A stretch of 16,484 bases of DNA. Origin: Thermoleophilia bacterium. GTDB lineage: Bacteria; Actinomycetota; Thermoleophilia; Gaiellales; SKUG01. The position numbers and the translations under genes were made by a program. The stretch is taken from NCBI GenBank assembly GCA_020438525.1, contig JAGQUL010000034.1:1-16484 (forward strand). The letters are read 5' to 3'. The stretch's first letter is position 1. Every line of letters starts with the position of its first letter. The notes beneath the pieces are model-generated. The model was not told the origin of the DNA, searched no databases, and was given only the letters and a program-made list of their open reading frames with translations. This document shows positions 5,075 to 14,622 of this stretch, piece after piece.

Positions 5075-8000
5075 GGAATCGGGGGAGGTCGTCGTGGGAT
5101 CTCGATATTCGTACCGGGTTCGGCCTCCCAGTACTCCGAATTCGTGGGATAGCCGTGGACGAGCGGGTTAGGCCGGTAGAACGTGATTGGCTCACCATCC
5201 AAGGTATACGATCCGAAAGTGTTAGTAGACGCTTCGTACATGCGTATCCTGTTCTCGATCAAGTCGATCTTGCCTTCGACGCCATCACCGATGCCACGCT
5301 CGAAGAACTCGTTAGCCTTGCGCGCGTATTCTTCCTTCGTCTTCGCATCGAAGTCACGCCCGTGTTTGTCGAAATGCGAGCCGAGGCCACTTCCCGACCA
5401 GTCCCCATTGGCTGGTATGCTCGATGTTGCGGCTTTAACGTAGGCCTCACGCTGTCGGTCGACGAATTGCGCCGGGAAAATGCCGTACCGGTGAGAGCTG
5501 GTGTAGAAGTCTCCTCCGTCCATACGATGTAGGCCAGCTGCGTTGTCGAAGTCGTGACCCGCCTGAATCCGTCGCGAACTAAATTGTGCGGCTGCTGAGA
5601 CTGCACCCCGCTTCCACGCCACCTTGATGGCACCGACAAGGTCGGAGGATTTGGACTCGCCTGATCCCGACCCGAACGTGTAGCCACCATTTCGACCGCG
5701 CGTGTACGAGCACATGCATGTGTAGCCGGTTGAGTGCGACTCAAAGTGCCGGACTCCAACCTTCGTCGGCATGTACTGATGACCCGCTCCATCCGTGAAC
5801 CGATGCCCATCCACATCCACCGACCCCACCGGATCCCCACCGGCATACCCGTGCCGGTCCCGCGTTGTCGGATCCAGGCTCAGCGCGACATCGCTCCATG
5901 GATCCATGTACTGGTCGGTCTGGAGCCACGACTTCAGGTCGGAGCGGTAGTCGCGAGCGTGGTGGTAGGTCGTTCCGCCGGCGTTCGACTCGCGCATTCC
6001 GGTGTACGAGTACACGTTGTGTCGCTGCTCGGCGTCACTGCCTGACTCGAGGCTGACGTTTCCGGTGAGCGGTTCGCCCCAGGTGTCGTAGTCGAACGTG
6101 GCGGTGACGGTGGTGCCGTTGCCGGCGATGGTCATGACGGTCGAGTTCTGGAAGTTGCCGACGTGGTACCGCCCTGACTGCTCGCGAAGCTCACCGGCGA
6201 TATGACCGTTCGCGCGCATGATCCAGCGATGATCCGGCTGCAGGCGGTCGCTCGTGGCCTCGCTGTAGGGATCCATGGCATCGCCCGTAAACGCCGATAC
6301 CGTGGCGTTGAGCTTCGCCGGTCCGCCGCCGCTCAGGTCATCCGTCTCGTCGTTCGTGGAGACGCGCCGACCGAGCACGTCATAGTTCATCACCGACCGC
6401 TTGACGTCAGTCTTCTTGCGCGCCTTGTTGTGTCGCGACTGACGCGTTCGAATCGGCTCGTACGTCTGCTCGGTCGCCTGCTCCTGCTGGTTCAGGTGCG
6501 TGAACGAGTACGACGTGATCTTGCTGACTGCGCTCGAGGTCGTCGAGCCGTCGTACTCGACGGTGCGAACGAGCTGACCCTTCGGCCCGGCAACGGTATT
6601 GCCGACGTTCTTGACCCGGCCGTTGCCATAGGTCATGACTGTCAGCTGACGGGTCGCAGGGGTCGTTCCATTGAGCACCGATCGCGGCAGCATCGCACCA
6701 CGCGTGGCGCTGTTGCTGAATCGGTAATCCTGGGACACCGTGCCCTGGATCAGCACCTGATCGAGACGACCGTACGCGTCGAATCGATACGTGCGATCCG
6801 GCAGTGCGCTGACGTGATCCTCGTCGATTCGATCGAGCACGTCGTAGCCGTAGTATCGGGTCTGGCTGCGAGCCTTCTTGCCAGACTTCACCTTTGCCCG
6901 GACAAGCGTGGTCGTGACGCGCCTCGGATTGCCCGCCACGTCGCGGATCACATCCTCCTGCATCAACTGCATTCCGTTCTGACCCACGGCGCGTCCCCGC
7001 GGTGCGTGGGTCGACGGACCACTCGTGGGACGCCCGCGCCCGAGCAGATTACGTCGCTTCGACGTCTTTGACTTGCCATGCGCACCGGCAATCGTGACGC
7101 GAGTCTGCGTCAACGCACCCACGTGGTCATACTCGAAGGTCGTGAAGCCGGTCGGCGTGAGCGACTTGATATGCGACCCGACGCCGGAGTACCGCCCCGA
7201 TGAGGACCGTGACTCGATGTCGACGGTGCCATCGAGTGTGTACAGGTACGCAAGCTGCAGATACCGGCGTCGAAGATTCGGCCTGTCCAGCGAGGCCACT
7301 GCCTCGAGTCCGGCGCCGGGGTCGATCGAGAAGGGGTCGTCGTCGAGGCCCGCATAGCGCGACACGCGCGCACGACCGTCGTCGTAACGGGTCTCGAGCA
7401 GCTCGCCGCCGGATCCATACCGCATTCGTGTGACGCCGCCATCGATGTTGCGAATCTGCAGTGGTGCTCCCACGCCGTCGCGGCGGAGCCACTCGATCGA
7501 GGAGCCGCATCCCGTCACGCTCCTGGGGAGGCCACTCTCGTCATAAGTGCGCGTCACGCCGTCGTCGAAAGCAAGCTTGCGGAGGCGCAATCGCCCCGAG
7601 CGTCGGACGGTTCCAGCAGACCAGGACTTGCTCAAGAACTTCGGCGATGTCGATCCCGACTTGGAGAACTGCTGATCGCCAAGCACCTTGAACAAGTAGG
7701 GCGGCTCGTCCGGTGCGGTTCCAGGCGCTCGCAGGCACGTGCCGTCTGCGTACACTCGATTCGTAGAAAACTTGGCAGCCGCGATGGGCTCGTGCTGAAC
7801 CGATCCGTCGTCGTAGTAGCTGAACGTCTGGTGCGATTGCCACTCATGCTTGCCGCTGGTCCCCTCCTCGGTTCGTGCCACCGGCAGGCCGCGACGGTTG
7901 TAGCTCCAGCGCGTGAGGTTGTCGTGCGGGCGATCGTTCTTGGTCAGGACCGCGTCGTCATCCCCGTATGCGAAGAAGGTGGTGAAGTTGTCCTGCAGCG

Positions 8001-11000
8001 ACGCCGCGCCACTATTTGGCAGCGTGGTGCTCGCGACATTCCCGAACGGGTCGTAGGTCGTTCGCGCGACGTGCGGCGCGCCACCTTCGCGCGCAAGTGT
8101 CTCGGAGATCTTTCGTCCATCGGCGTCGTACGCATATCGTGCGTCCTTGGAACCGGACAGGCCAGCTTCCGAGTTCTGTCGCGCGGTGCGTGTCGAGACC
8201 ACTCGGCTGAGCTGGTCGTACCGGGTGGTCACTCGAGGGATGACCGACTGCTGCGATCCGGGCTTGCAGCTCGCCAGGGACGCACCGATGCAGGCGACGC
8301 GAATCGGAAGCGCCTCCTCAATGACATTGCCCGCGGCGTCGAATGATCGCGTCGTGATCCGAAGGTCATAGTGCAGCTGCTCAGTACGTGCGGTTCGCTC
8401 GCCGCCGAGTTCCTCGCTGCGAATCGCGTTGCCTTCGAGGTCGGTGAACGTGAACTGCACCTTGCCGTTGATCGCGCGTGTGGAAACGACGGTGCCGGCG
8501 TTGTCGTACGTCGTGAACGTCGACTTGGACAGATCCGGCGCGGTCGGGCATGCGGCACGCTTCTGCCAGCGAGCGGGGGTCACGGCGACGGGGTTGTCCC
8601 ACGCGTCGTAGTACGTGCAGGTGTGACGGTTTTCGCCATCGCGCACGTCGACCGGTCGGTCCCGATCGTCGTAGGCGGTTGCGACGGTGTAGTCGAACCC
8701 GGCGCTTCCGGCTTCGTGGTTGGGCTCGCTCGTCCACACGACGTTTCCGACGAGGTCGTACTCCGTTCGCGAAACGCGATGATCGCTCGTGTTGTTGTTC
8801 GACAGCTGGCGTGACAGCACGACTCGGTCGAGCTCGTCGTAGTCGAAGGCGTCGACCGGAGAGTTGTCCGATCCGAGCGTTGTCGTGCCGGCGTGCGGAG
8901 ACGGGACACTTCCACAGTCGCTCGCTGCAAATTCGCTACCCAGCTCGTACCAGCCATCGACGTCACTGCGCCGTACGTTGCCGTTGAGGTCGTAGAGCGT
9001 GGTGGTGACGCGCCGCACACGACTATCGTCACCTCCACGCTTCCAGGGTGACGTCTCCCGAATCACATCGCCGAAGTCGTCGTATGCATATGCAACGAAT
9101 CGCGCCGCGTCATCTCGAGAATCGCCGCGCAGGTCGCGAATGCAGCTCACTTCCGAGTCAGCGGTGTAGGTCACGCGGAACGCGGTCGGTGCGATCGCTG
9201 CGACCTGTGATTCGCCCAGCGCGAAGTTCCAGCCGGCGAGCGTGGAGCCACAACCGCTGACCGCGCCGGTCGGAGCACAGAATCGACGGCTCACGAATTG
9301 CGGATCTCCGTCATCGGTGTAGTCGGCGTAGGCGATCGTCCATCCGAGGGCGTCGGTGGTTGAGCGCAGCAGGCCCGACGGGTAGTAGCTCATCACCTGC
9401 ACGCTGCGCGAACCGCTGCCCCCGGGGGCGTCAACCGAGTTCACGCGCCCGGTCCTGGCATCGACGCTCAGGTCCGTGTGATGTGCGCCTCGAAGCGGCG
9501 TGGTGACTGACACCAGGTCCTGCACGATCGGCCGGGCGACCGCAGGCACCGATGCCGCGCGCCAGCTGAGCTGTGTCCTGGGCCGGTCCGCGCCTGAACC
9601 GTACTCGCCACGTGTGCGACCCCCGAGCGCGTGGGTCCATCGCTTGTCGTCCGTCACGCTGAGCGGCAGGCCGCTCGCCGGGTCTCGATCGATCCGGTTC
9701 ACGACTGTCCGCGCGGAAGAGGGCTGATAGGTCGCGTACACGGTCATGCGCTCATCTGGCGCACTCGGGCGCCGTTCGATGTCGCCCGACGCGGACACGT
9801 CGTAACGATGCGTAACGTCCGCGCCCTGCGATGTGTAGAAGCGCACCGTCGCCACGTCGATTGGACCGGACAGCAGCCGCGAGTGACCCGATGCGGGAAT
9901 CAGTACGGGCTCGCCTTGGATCATCGCGTGACCGCGCCGGGTTCCAACGATTTCGTTGTGCCCCGTCGTATCCCACTGGATCGTGGTGAACGCACCGCCC
10001 GGCTCGTTCACGCGGTTCATTCGCCCATACGTGGACGCGAACGGGTCGGCAGATGTCCAGTGATACGACGTGGCGCGATCAAGCTGATCTCGCACGAGCG
10101 TGGTCCCGTTGAGTCGCATCGCGTAGATGCCCCCCGAACCGGCGCCGGGCGCAAGGCCGTAGTCGAACGTGATGCCGCGCTGATCGCCGCGAAGCACGTC
10201 GTTGCGATTTTCCAGCCGCGTCACTCGCGGCTGCACGAACAGGAATCCGGCGTCTGCATCGGGCACGCCGTAAGTCACGCGCGACGCGTTGCCCTTGAAG
10301 TCGGTCACCGTACCCAGCACCACGTGCTTGTCGAACCACTTGCCTGGATCATCCATCTGCGCGTCGTAACCGAGCGAAATCGATCGGGTGCCGCCGGCTC
10401 GGCCAACGAACGTAATTCCCGACAGGCGAATCGTCTTCTCGGCCCCGACGACATCGTAGTTCAGGTACACCTGCTTGGCCGATCCTCCAGCGTCGTGGCC
10501 ACGGATCATCCGGACGTGCCCGGCCAGGTCAGATTCGGGCCCGTAGTAGTTGAGGCGGATCTCGCGGCCGTTGCCTGCGGTGAATCGATCGTCGCGCACG
10601 GAAACCAAGCGCATCCGTAGGCTGGCGCCGAGATCGATACCGGCGACATCGGCTACCGTGGAGGGGCAGCGGTCGGTCAGCTGTGGACCAGCTGCTTCGT
10701 CGACCTGCGCCCAGGAACCATCGGGCTGGCTCTGGACGTGAAACGCACGGGTGACCCCGTCGGCGCCAGGCGTAACCGCCACACACTCGTACGCATAGGT
10801 CAGCTGATGACCTTCGCGGTCGCGGACGGCGAGCAGACGCCCGAGCTCGGAATGATCGACCCCGCTGGTCGCACGTTCACGCGAGTAGTAGTACGTCACG
10901 CCGTCGGGACGCGTCAGCTTGAATTCGGCTCCTGCAACGCCGTCTGCATTGTCGTCAGCGCCGAATCCGTTGACGTGCGCGACATTGATATTCCGCAGCA

Positions 11001-14000
11001 CGAGGCGCGCGCCATCGGTCGGTCGATACTCGCCGTTCCATGGCGTACCCGCTGGATGCGCGATCGGCTCGAATACCCGTAGCGTGCCATCCGCGTCGCG
11101 CATCAGCAGCGCCTGGTCGCTCATGCGGAATCCGGCTGCTGCTGCGTCCGCGCCGGCGGAGGATCCACCTGGACCCACGGCGAGGGTCATGTGCGCACCG
11201 GCGATGCCATGCGCGGCGAGCGATGCATCGTCGCCGATCTGCTGCGAGTTGTACGTGAGCTGCACGTTGGTCCAGAGGCCGATCCCAGCCTCCTGCAGCA
11301 ACGGCCGACTCACGACTACGTTCCCGGTCGACGCATTCACGTTCACATCGGTGCCGGATCCTGCGGGCAGTGAGTGGTATGACCATCGCGATTCAAGACC
11401 GAGCAATGGCATGACCCGCTCGGGCTGCTCCAGCAGGAGCGGTGCACCGTTCGTGTCGGCTTCGGTCGCGATCGTTCCATCGCCCCGATGCGTACACGCC
11501 TGAGTTGCCGCAGAGACCCGGTACCGCGCCGGGCGCGGACGTGGGAATTGATCGTCCACCGTGTAGCCGGTGCGACTGCCCCACTGCAGCGGGGCAGCAA
11601 CTTCCGCCCATTCGCCACCGACCTGCACTTCGACGATCCACTTCAACGTCGCTCCGACCGCTGAATTCGGAACGCTGAATCGAATTCGGGCACCCGTCAG
11701 CGAGGTGCCGACGTACTGAATCGGAATAGCCTCGACGGAGGTCGGGACCACCGCCGCCTGGCCATGCAGCGCCGTGTCGATACATGCCTTGAATGGTCCG
11801 GACGCGCCCTCGTGAAGGTACTCTTCGGATGTTCCCTTCCGCCCGTCACCTGCATATACGCGCAGCTCCGACAACCCGTCGCCCAGCGCTGTGCCGAGCT
11901 TCACCGACGTAGGGAAGTGCGTGAAGGTCACCGATGCGCCGGTCGTCGACCAACGCTGGTCGCGAACTTCGTGGATGTTCGTCCAGCCGCCCGAGCTGCT
12001 GCGTCGCTGGAGCGAGACAAGGTCTATCGGGTCGTTGTTACCGGCTGATGACAGCGCAGCAATCGCCTGCGCCTGCTGATCGCCGCCACCGATCGACGGA
12101 TCAATGATCCGCGCCGCGACCGTCGCCGAGGAGTCGTCGGGATCACGAACGCCGATCGGATCACTCGCAGTCGGCGCTGCAAGATCCACGAGCGGGTCGG
12201 TTTCATCGATCCGGAAATACCGTGTCGAGGGTGCGCTGACATTGCCCGCGCGATCCGTCGCCGTGAGCTCGATCTTGTAGATGCCCTCGCGACCCGCGAT
12301 ATCGACATGGTCAATCTCGGGCGCTCCGTCAGCCAGTGGGCCCGTTACCACGTCGGGTTGATCGGATGCAGGCCCCCACACGCCGTTCCTGAGTTCCTCG
12401 ACATGCGCGGTGTATTCGGCGATGCCGGATCCGGTCGGGAGCGGGTCAGTCGATCCCGGGTCGCTCGCGCGCCCCCAGCTGATGATCAACGCATCCGCAC
12501 GCGTCGTGTCATACGTCGGCAGGTTGGAAATTGCAGTCGCCGACGTGGGCTCGTCAGGCGTCCCGAAATTCGGCGACGGCGCCGTCGGCGCGCGTGAGTC
12601 GAACAGGAAGAACTGCTCACCGGAACCGTCTGAGTTCCCCGCGAAATCCGTCGCACGATAGTAGACGGAGTTGGGGCCCTCGTTCAGCGTGCCATCCAGT
12701 GTTCGCTCTTTGTAGTCCTCATGACGCTCGACGGGACACGGCGTATCGAAGTTGCCGGTGTCCTGCGCGCAAACGTCGATCGTCGTCTCGGGTGACTTCG
12801 GTTCGGGCGAAGCGAATGGCTGATTGAATCGAGACACCTGCATGTAGTCGATGCCGGAGCCCTTGTCTGACGCCTCGACGACGAACTTGACGACAGCACC
12901 AGGCCGATACCACTTCTGCAGGTGCAGGTCCACGCTCGTCGACAACACACCACCCGCTCCCCGCGTTATCGGTGCGAGCTGGGCCTGACCCGCGATGTTC
13001 GAAGACGGTGCGAGCGGATTCACGACGAACGGCTTGTCGACGTCCTTGACGTAGGCGGCGAAAACGTCGGCGGTGTCGGGATCGACCACGCCGTTTGCCG
13101 GCGTCGCAGTTCGCATCGAGCACCGTGCATGCTCGTTCGAACTGATTGTCTCAGCGGTTGCGGAACGGTTGACAAGACGCACGCCCGCGTAGTCGGTTCC
13201 GCCCGCCAACATGCCAGCTGGATCTCCGTTTTCATCGAATTCGAACGTGCTCAACCGGTAGCGGTTTGCGTCACCAAGGCTCGCTCCATATACGGCCCAC
13301 TTCTTCGTGACATCGAGCGGGCTGTCGGGTACTCCGTCGGTGATGTTGAACAGCTCGCCCCGACACTGGATGGCGGTATTCGTTGCGTCGATCGTTCCAT
13401 GAATTGCGAGACCGACGATCTTGGTGTCAGGGATGGTGTGGTACATGTAGCCGCCACTTGCGCCGCTCGCGATCGTCCCGGTCTTGGCCTGCGCGAACAA
13501 CCCGAGCGTCGGCGTTGCGCCCGTTGCAATCGTGCTCGAGCTGCCCGGGATCCGGCCGAACTGCCTGGGGAAGCCGTTTCCTTGGATTTCACAGGCCGGG
13601 TGCCCCTCGGGGAGCTGGCACACGTTGACGACGTACACCTGGTGGATGTCTGCGCGCTTGAACACAGGGTCGATCGCCACGTCACCGGTGGGCGACTGTG
13701 ATCGACCGTCGTACGACACCGTGATGACACTTGCGTCCGCGTCCCACGACGTCGCGACCGGGAGCTTCGCGCCAGTCTCGTCGACCGCGACATTGGCAAC
13801 GACGGTCATCAGCGGAAGCCCGTTGGCGACGAGCAACAATCCGGTCGATGTCGGAAACGCCTCGACGCCTGTCGGCAACACAACCTGATAGCGCCACGTG
13901 ATCAGCTTGTTCGATGCGTGCTGCTCGTCGACGACCAGGTGCTGCTCGAGAAACTCGTCGGACGCAAGTGTCACCTCGCTCAGGTCTTGGGCGACACTCG

Positions 14001-14448
14001 TGGCTGACACGACGGTGCGCCGAGCGAAGATCGATCGGGGCGCGCCTCGATCCAATGGGATGAATTTCACGACCCCGAGGCCTGGCCACGAGAAACGCAG
14101 CTCACCCGTGACCACGTCGTACTCTTGCGACTCAATCGAGGGAATTCGATACGCCCCACGACTGGCAGGACCTGCTGGCGTTGTTCCGTCGCTCCCGTCG
14201 ACTGCGATCGCGAACGATCCGTCCGGATCCACGTTCACTGCGGCGTCCGCACCGGCAAGTCGCGTCTCGACCGCATCGCGCTGCTCCTGCAGATGTGTGA
14301 AGTTCGGGATCGGATCCTCATCCGGACCCAGCGCCCACGCTGTCGAAGCTGCGGTCAGTAGCCCCGCGATTGCGGCGATCAGGAGCACCGGCAGGACAAG
14401 ACAGAGGCGACGGGTTCGCCGAGCGGGCATCGAAGGCATGACGGCCAC
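5071..14448 (-). CDS. giant secreted RHS/YD-repeat polymorphic toxin
   Basis: About 3125 residues. The N terminus has a twin-basic Sec signal (RRTRRLCLVLPVLLIAAIAG, likely cut after TAWA). Residues about 40-500 are beta-rich, and about 500-760 hold Ig/fibronectin-like parts (DKGSGIDYMQVSRF, RAGNVSAPSTRYFRIDETDP). The RHS shell starts near 1026 (WSYHSLPAGSG) and continues as YD repeats (HQLTYAYE, RVVLSRQLSN, TTYDPFGNVAST, RTEYDLVGNV) to about 2830. The core end is ARDYRSDLKSWLQTDQYMDP, then DPTTRDRHGYAGGDPVGSVD, with DGHR ending at 2883. The last 242 residues are the variable tip; HFDKHGRDF (3025-3033), EEYARKANEFFERG and a final strand TFGSYTLDGEPITFYRP resemble BECR-fold RNase toxins. RHS shells enclose such toxins for delivery into neighbouring cells. 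The start is GTG at 14448; ATG at 14439 and 14430 are equally possible, and none has a clear Shine-Dalgarno sequence. Confidence 0.95.
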   Translation of the reverse strand: MAVMPSMPARRTRRLCLVLPVLLIAAIAGLLTAASTAWALGPDEDPIPNFTHLQEQRDAVETRLAGADAAVNVDPDGSFAIAVDGSDGTTPAGPASRGAYRIPSIESQEYDVVTGELRFSWPGLGVVKFIPLDRGAPRSIFARRTVVSATSVAQDLSEVTLASDEFLEQHLVVDEQHASNKLITWRYQVVLPTGVEAFPTSTGLLLVANGLPLMTVVANVAVDETGAKLPVATSWDADASVITVSYDGRSQSPTGDVAIDPVFKRADIHQVYVVNVCQLPEGHPACEIQGNGFPRQFGRIPGSSSTIATGATPTLGLFAQAKTGTIASGASGGYMYHTIPDTKIVGLAIHGTIDATNTAIQCRGELFNITDGVPDSPLDVTKKWAVYGASLGDANRYRLSTFEFDENGDPAGMLAGGTDYAGVRLVNRSATAETISSNEHARCSMRTATPANGVVDPDTADVFAAYVKDVDKPFVVNPLAPSSNIAGQAQLAPITRGAGGVLSTSVDLHLQKWYRPGAVVKFVVEASDKGSGIDYMQVSRFNQPFASPEPKSPETTIDVCAQDTGNFDTPCPVERHEDYKERTLDGTLNEGPNSVYYRATDFAGNSDGSGEQFFLFDSRAPTAPSPNFGTPDEPTSATAISNLPTYDTTRADALIISWGRASDPGSTDPLPTGSGIAEYTAHVEELRNGVWGPASDQPDVVTGPLADGAPEIDHVDIAGREGIYKIELTATDRAGNVSAPSTRYFRIDETDPLVDLAAPTASDPIGVRDPDDSSATVAARIIDPSIGGGDQQAQAIAALSSAGNNDPIDLVSLQRRSSSGGWTNIHEVRDQRWSTTGASVTFTHFPTSVKLGTALGDGLSELRVYAGDGRKGTSEEYLHEGASGPFKACIDTALHGQAAVVPTSVEAIPIQYVGTSLTGARIRFSVPNSAVGATLKWIVEVQVGGEWAEVAAPLQWGSRTGYTVDDQFPRPRPARYRVSAATQACTHRGDGTIATEADTNGAPLLLEQPERVMPLLGLESRWSYHSLPAGSGTDVNVNASTGNVVVSRPLLQEAGIGLWTNVQLTYNSQQIGDDASLAAHGIAGAHMTLAVGPGGSSAGADAAAAGFRMSDQALLMRDADGTLRVFEPIAHPAGTPWNGEYRPTDGARLVLRNINVAHVNGFGADDNADGVAGAEFKLTRPDGVTYYYSRERATSGVDHSELGRLLAVRDREGHQLTYAYECVAVTPGADGVTRAFHVQSQPDGSWAQVDEAAGPQLTDRCPSTVADVAGIDLGASLRMRLVSVRDDRFTAGNGREIRLNYYGPESDLAGHVRMIRGHDAGGSAKQVYLNYDVVGAEKTIRLSGITFVGRAGGTRSISLGYDAQMDDPGKWFDKHVVLGTVTDFKGNASRVTYGVPDADAGFLFVQPRVTRLENRNDVLRGDQRGITFDYGLAPGAGSGGIYAMRLNGTTLVRDQLDRATSYHWTSADPFASTYGRMNRVNEPGGAFTTIQWDTTGHNEIVGTRRGHAMIQGEPVLIPASGHSRLLSGPIDVATVRFYTSQGADVTHRYDVSASGDIERRPSAPDERMTVYATYQPSSARTVVNRIDRDPASGLPLSVTDDKRWTHALGGRTRGEYGSGADRPRTQLSWRAASVPAVARPIVQDLVSVTTPLRGAHHTDLSVDARTGRVNSVDAPGGSGSRSVQVMSYYPSGLLRSTTDALGWTIAYADYTDDGDPQFVSRRFCAPTGAVSGCGSTLAGWNFALGESQVAAIAPTAFRVTYTADSEVSCIRDLRGDSRDDAARFVAYAYDDFGDVIRETSPWKRGGDDSRVRRVTTTLYDLNGNVRRSDVDGWYELGSEFAASDCGSVPSPHAGTTTLGSDNSPVDAFDYDELDRVVLSRQLSNNNTSDHRVSRTEYDLVGNVVWTSEPNHEAGSAGFDYTVATAYDDRDRPVDVRDGENRHTCTYYDAWDNPVAVTPARWQKRAACPTAPDLSKSTFTTYDNAGTVVSTRAINGKVQFTFTDLEGNAIRSEELGGERTARTEQLHYDLRITTRSFDAAGNVIEEALPIRVACIGASLASCKPGSQQSVIPRVTTRYDQLSRVVSTRTARQNSEAGLSGSKDARYAYDADGRKISETLAREGGAPHVARTTYDPFGNVASTTLPNSGAASLQDNFTTFFAYGDDDAVLTKNDRPHDNLTRWSYNRRGLPVARTEEGTSGKHEWQSHQTFSYYDDGSVQHEPIAAAKFSTNRVYADGTCLRAPGTAPDEPPYLFKVLGDQQFSKSGSTSPKFLSKSWSAGTVRRSGRLRLRKLAFDDGVTRTYDESGLPRSVTGCGSSIEWLRRDGVGAPLQIRNIDGGVTRMRYGSGGELLETRYDDGRARVSRYAGLDDDPFSIDPGAGLEAVASLDRPNLRRRYLQLAYLYTLDGTVDIESRSSSGRYSGVGSHIKSLTPTGFTTFEYDHVGALTQTRVTIAGAHGKSKTSKRRNLLGRGRPTSGPSTHAPRGRAVGQNGMQLMQEDVIRDVAGNPRRVTTTLVRAKVKSGKKARSQTRYYGYDVLDRIDEDHVSALPDRTYRFDAYGRLDQVLIQGTVSQDYRFSNSATRGAMLPRSVLNGTTPATRQLTVMTYGNGRVKNVGNTVAGPKGQLVRTVEYDGSTTSSAVSKITSYSFTHLNQQEQATEQTYEPIRTRQSRHNKARKKTDVKRSVMNYDVLGRRVSTNDETDDLSGGGPAKLNATVSAFTGDAMDPYSEATSDRLQPDHRWIMRANGHIAGELREQSGRYHVGNFQNSTVMTIAGNGTTVTATFDYDTWGEPLTGNVSLESGSDAEQRHNVYSYTGMRESNAGGTTYHHARDYRSDLKSWLQTDQYMDPWSDVALSLDPTTRDRHGYAGGDPVGSVDVDGHRFTDGAGHQYMPTKVGVRHFESHSTGYTCMCSYTRGRNGGYTFGSGSGESKSSDLVGAIKVAWKRGAVSAAAQFSSRRIQAGHDFDNAAGLHRMDGGDFYTSSHRYGIFPAQFVDRQREAYVKAATSSIPANGDWSGSGLGSHFDKHGRDFDAKTKEEYARKANEFFERGIGDGVEGKIDLIENRIRMYEASTNTFGSYTLDGEPITFYRPNPLVHGYPTNSEYWEAEPGTNIEIPRRPPPIP
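5800..5959 (-). repeat. RHS core-end repeat, copy C (inside the main gene)
   Basis: The 160 bases that encode ARDYRSDLKSWLQTDQYMDP through DGHR. They pair, in inverted orientation and without gaps, with 14646-14805. Bases 5894-5959 are identical to 14646-14711 (66 bp); the other 94 differ at about ten positions. This is the natural exchange point between RHS body and toxin tip. Confidence 0.92.
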
Positions 14449-14452
14449 ATCG

Positions 14453-14499
14453 GCACTTTGTTCCGCTTGCTATAGCTGTTCTGCAACCCAACAAAGTGC
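14453..14499. repeat. 10-bp inverted repeat next to the RHS start
   Basis: Arms GCACTTTGTT (14453-14462) and AACAAAGTGC (14490-14499) are perfectly complementary with a 27-base loop that holds the palindrome GCTATAGC. The structure ends 4 bp before the GTG start of the RHS gene. It could be a regulator-binding site over the promoter, or a hairpin in the leader that controls ribosome access. Confidence 0.55.
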
Positions 14500-14537
14500 G
14501 CGAATCTAACTACACGTGCGGACCCGCGACGCGATCG

Positions 14538-14559
14538 GGAATCTGACCATTCTGATTCC
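14538..14559. repeat. short inverted repeat upstream of the RHS gene
   Basis: GGAATC (14538-14543) and GATTCC (14554-14559) flank ten bases. The stem is short; an operator half-site pair is possible, chance is also possible. Confidence 0.3.
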
Positions 14560-14622
14560 GAGGCCAACATGAAGGCCTTCAGCTCATGAGCTCCGGGTCG
14601 CCTGGCGCGTGTACGGGTTGGC

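Larger units (their letters stand above)
14449..14622. promoter_or_regulatory. divergent region with the probable RHS promoter
   Basis: This 174-bp region lies between the RHS start and the right-hand cassette array. It is the only place for the RHS promoter and is visibly less GC-rich than its surroundings. On the minus strand ACTTTG (14497-14492) and TATAGC (14474-14469) are 17 bases apart and could be a weak -35/-10 pair; the match to consensus is poor, so this is a guess. Two inverted repeats (14453-14499 and 14538-14559) may be operators. Nothing indicates a promoter that would express the plus-strand cassette on its own. Confidence 0.4.

Noticed and set aside
4474..5532. A 352-codon plus-strand frame over the CPCC gene and the toxin tip
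   Set aside because: It is antisense to two well-supported genes, Arg/Ser-rich and without domain motifs.
9631..10620. A 329-codon plus-strand open frame opposite the RHS gene
   Set aside because: It lies wholly antisense to the YD-repeat region, is rich in Arg, His and Val and has no recognisable motif. GC-rich codon bias in the real gene creates such frames.
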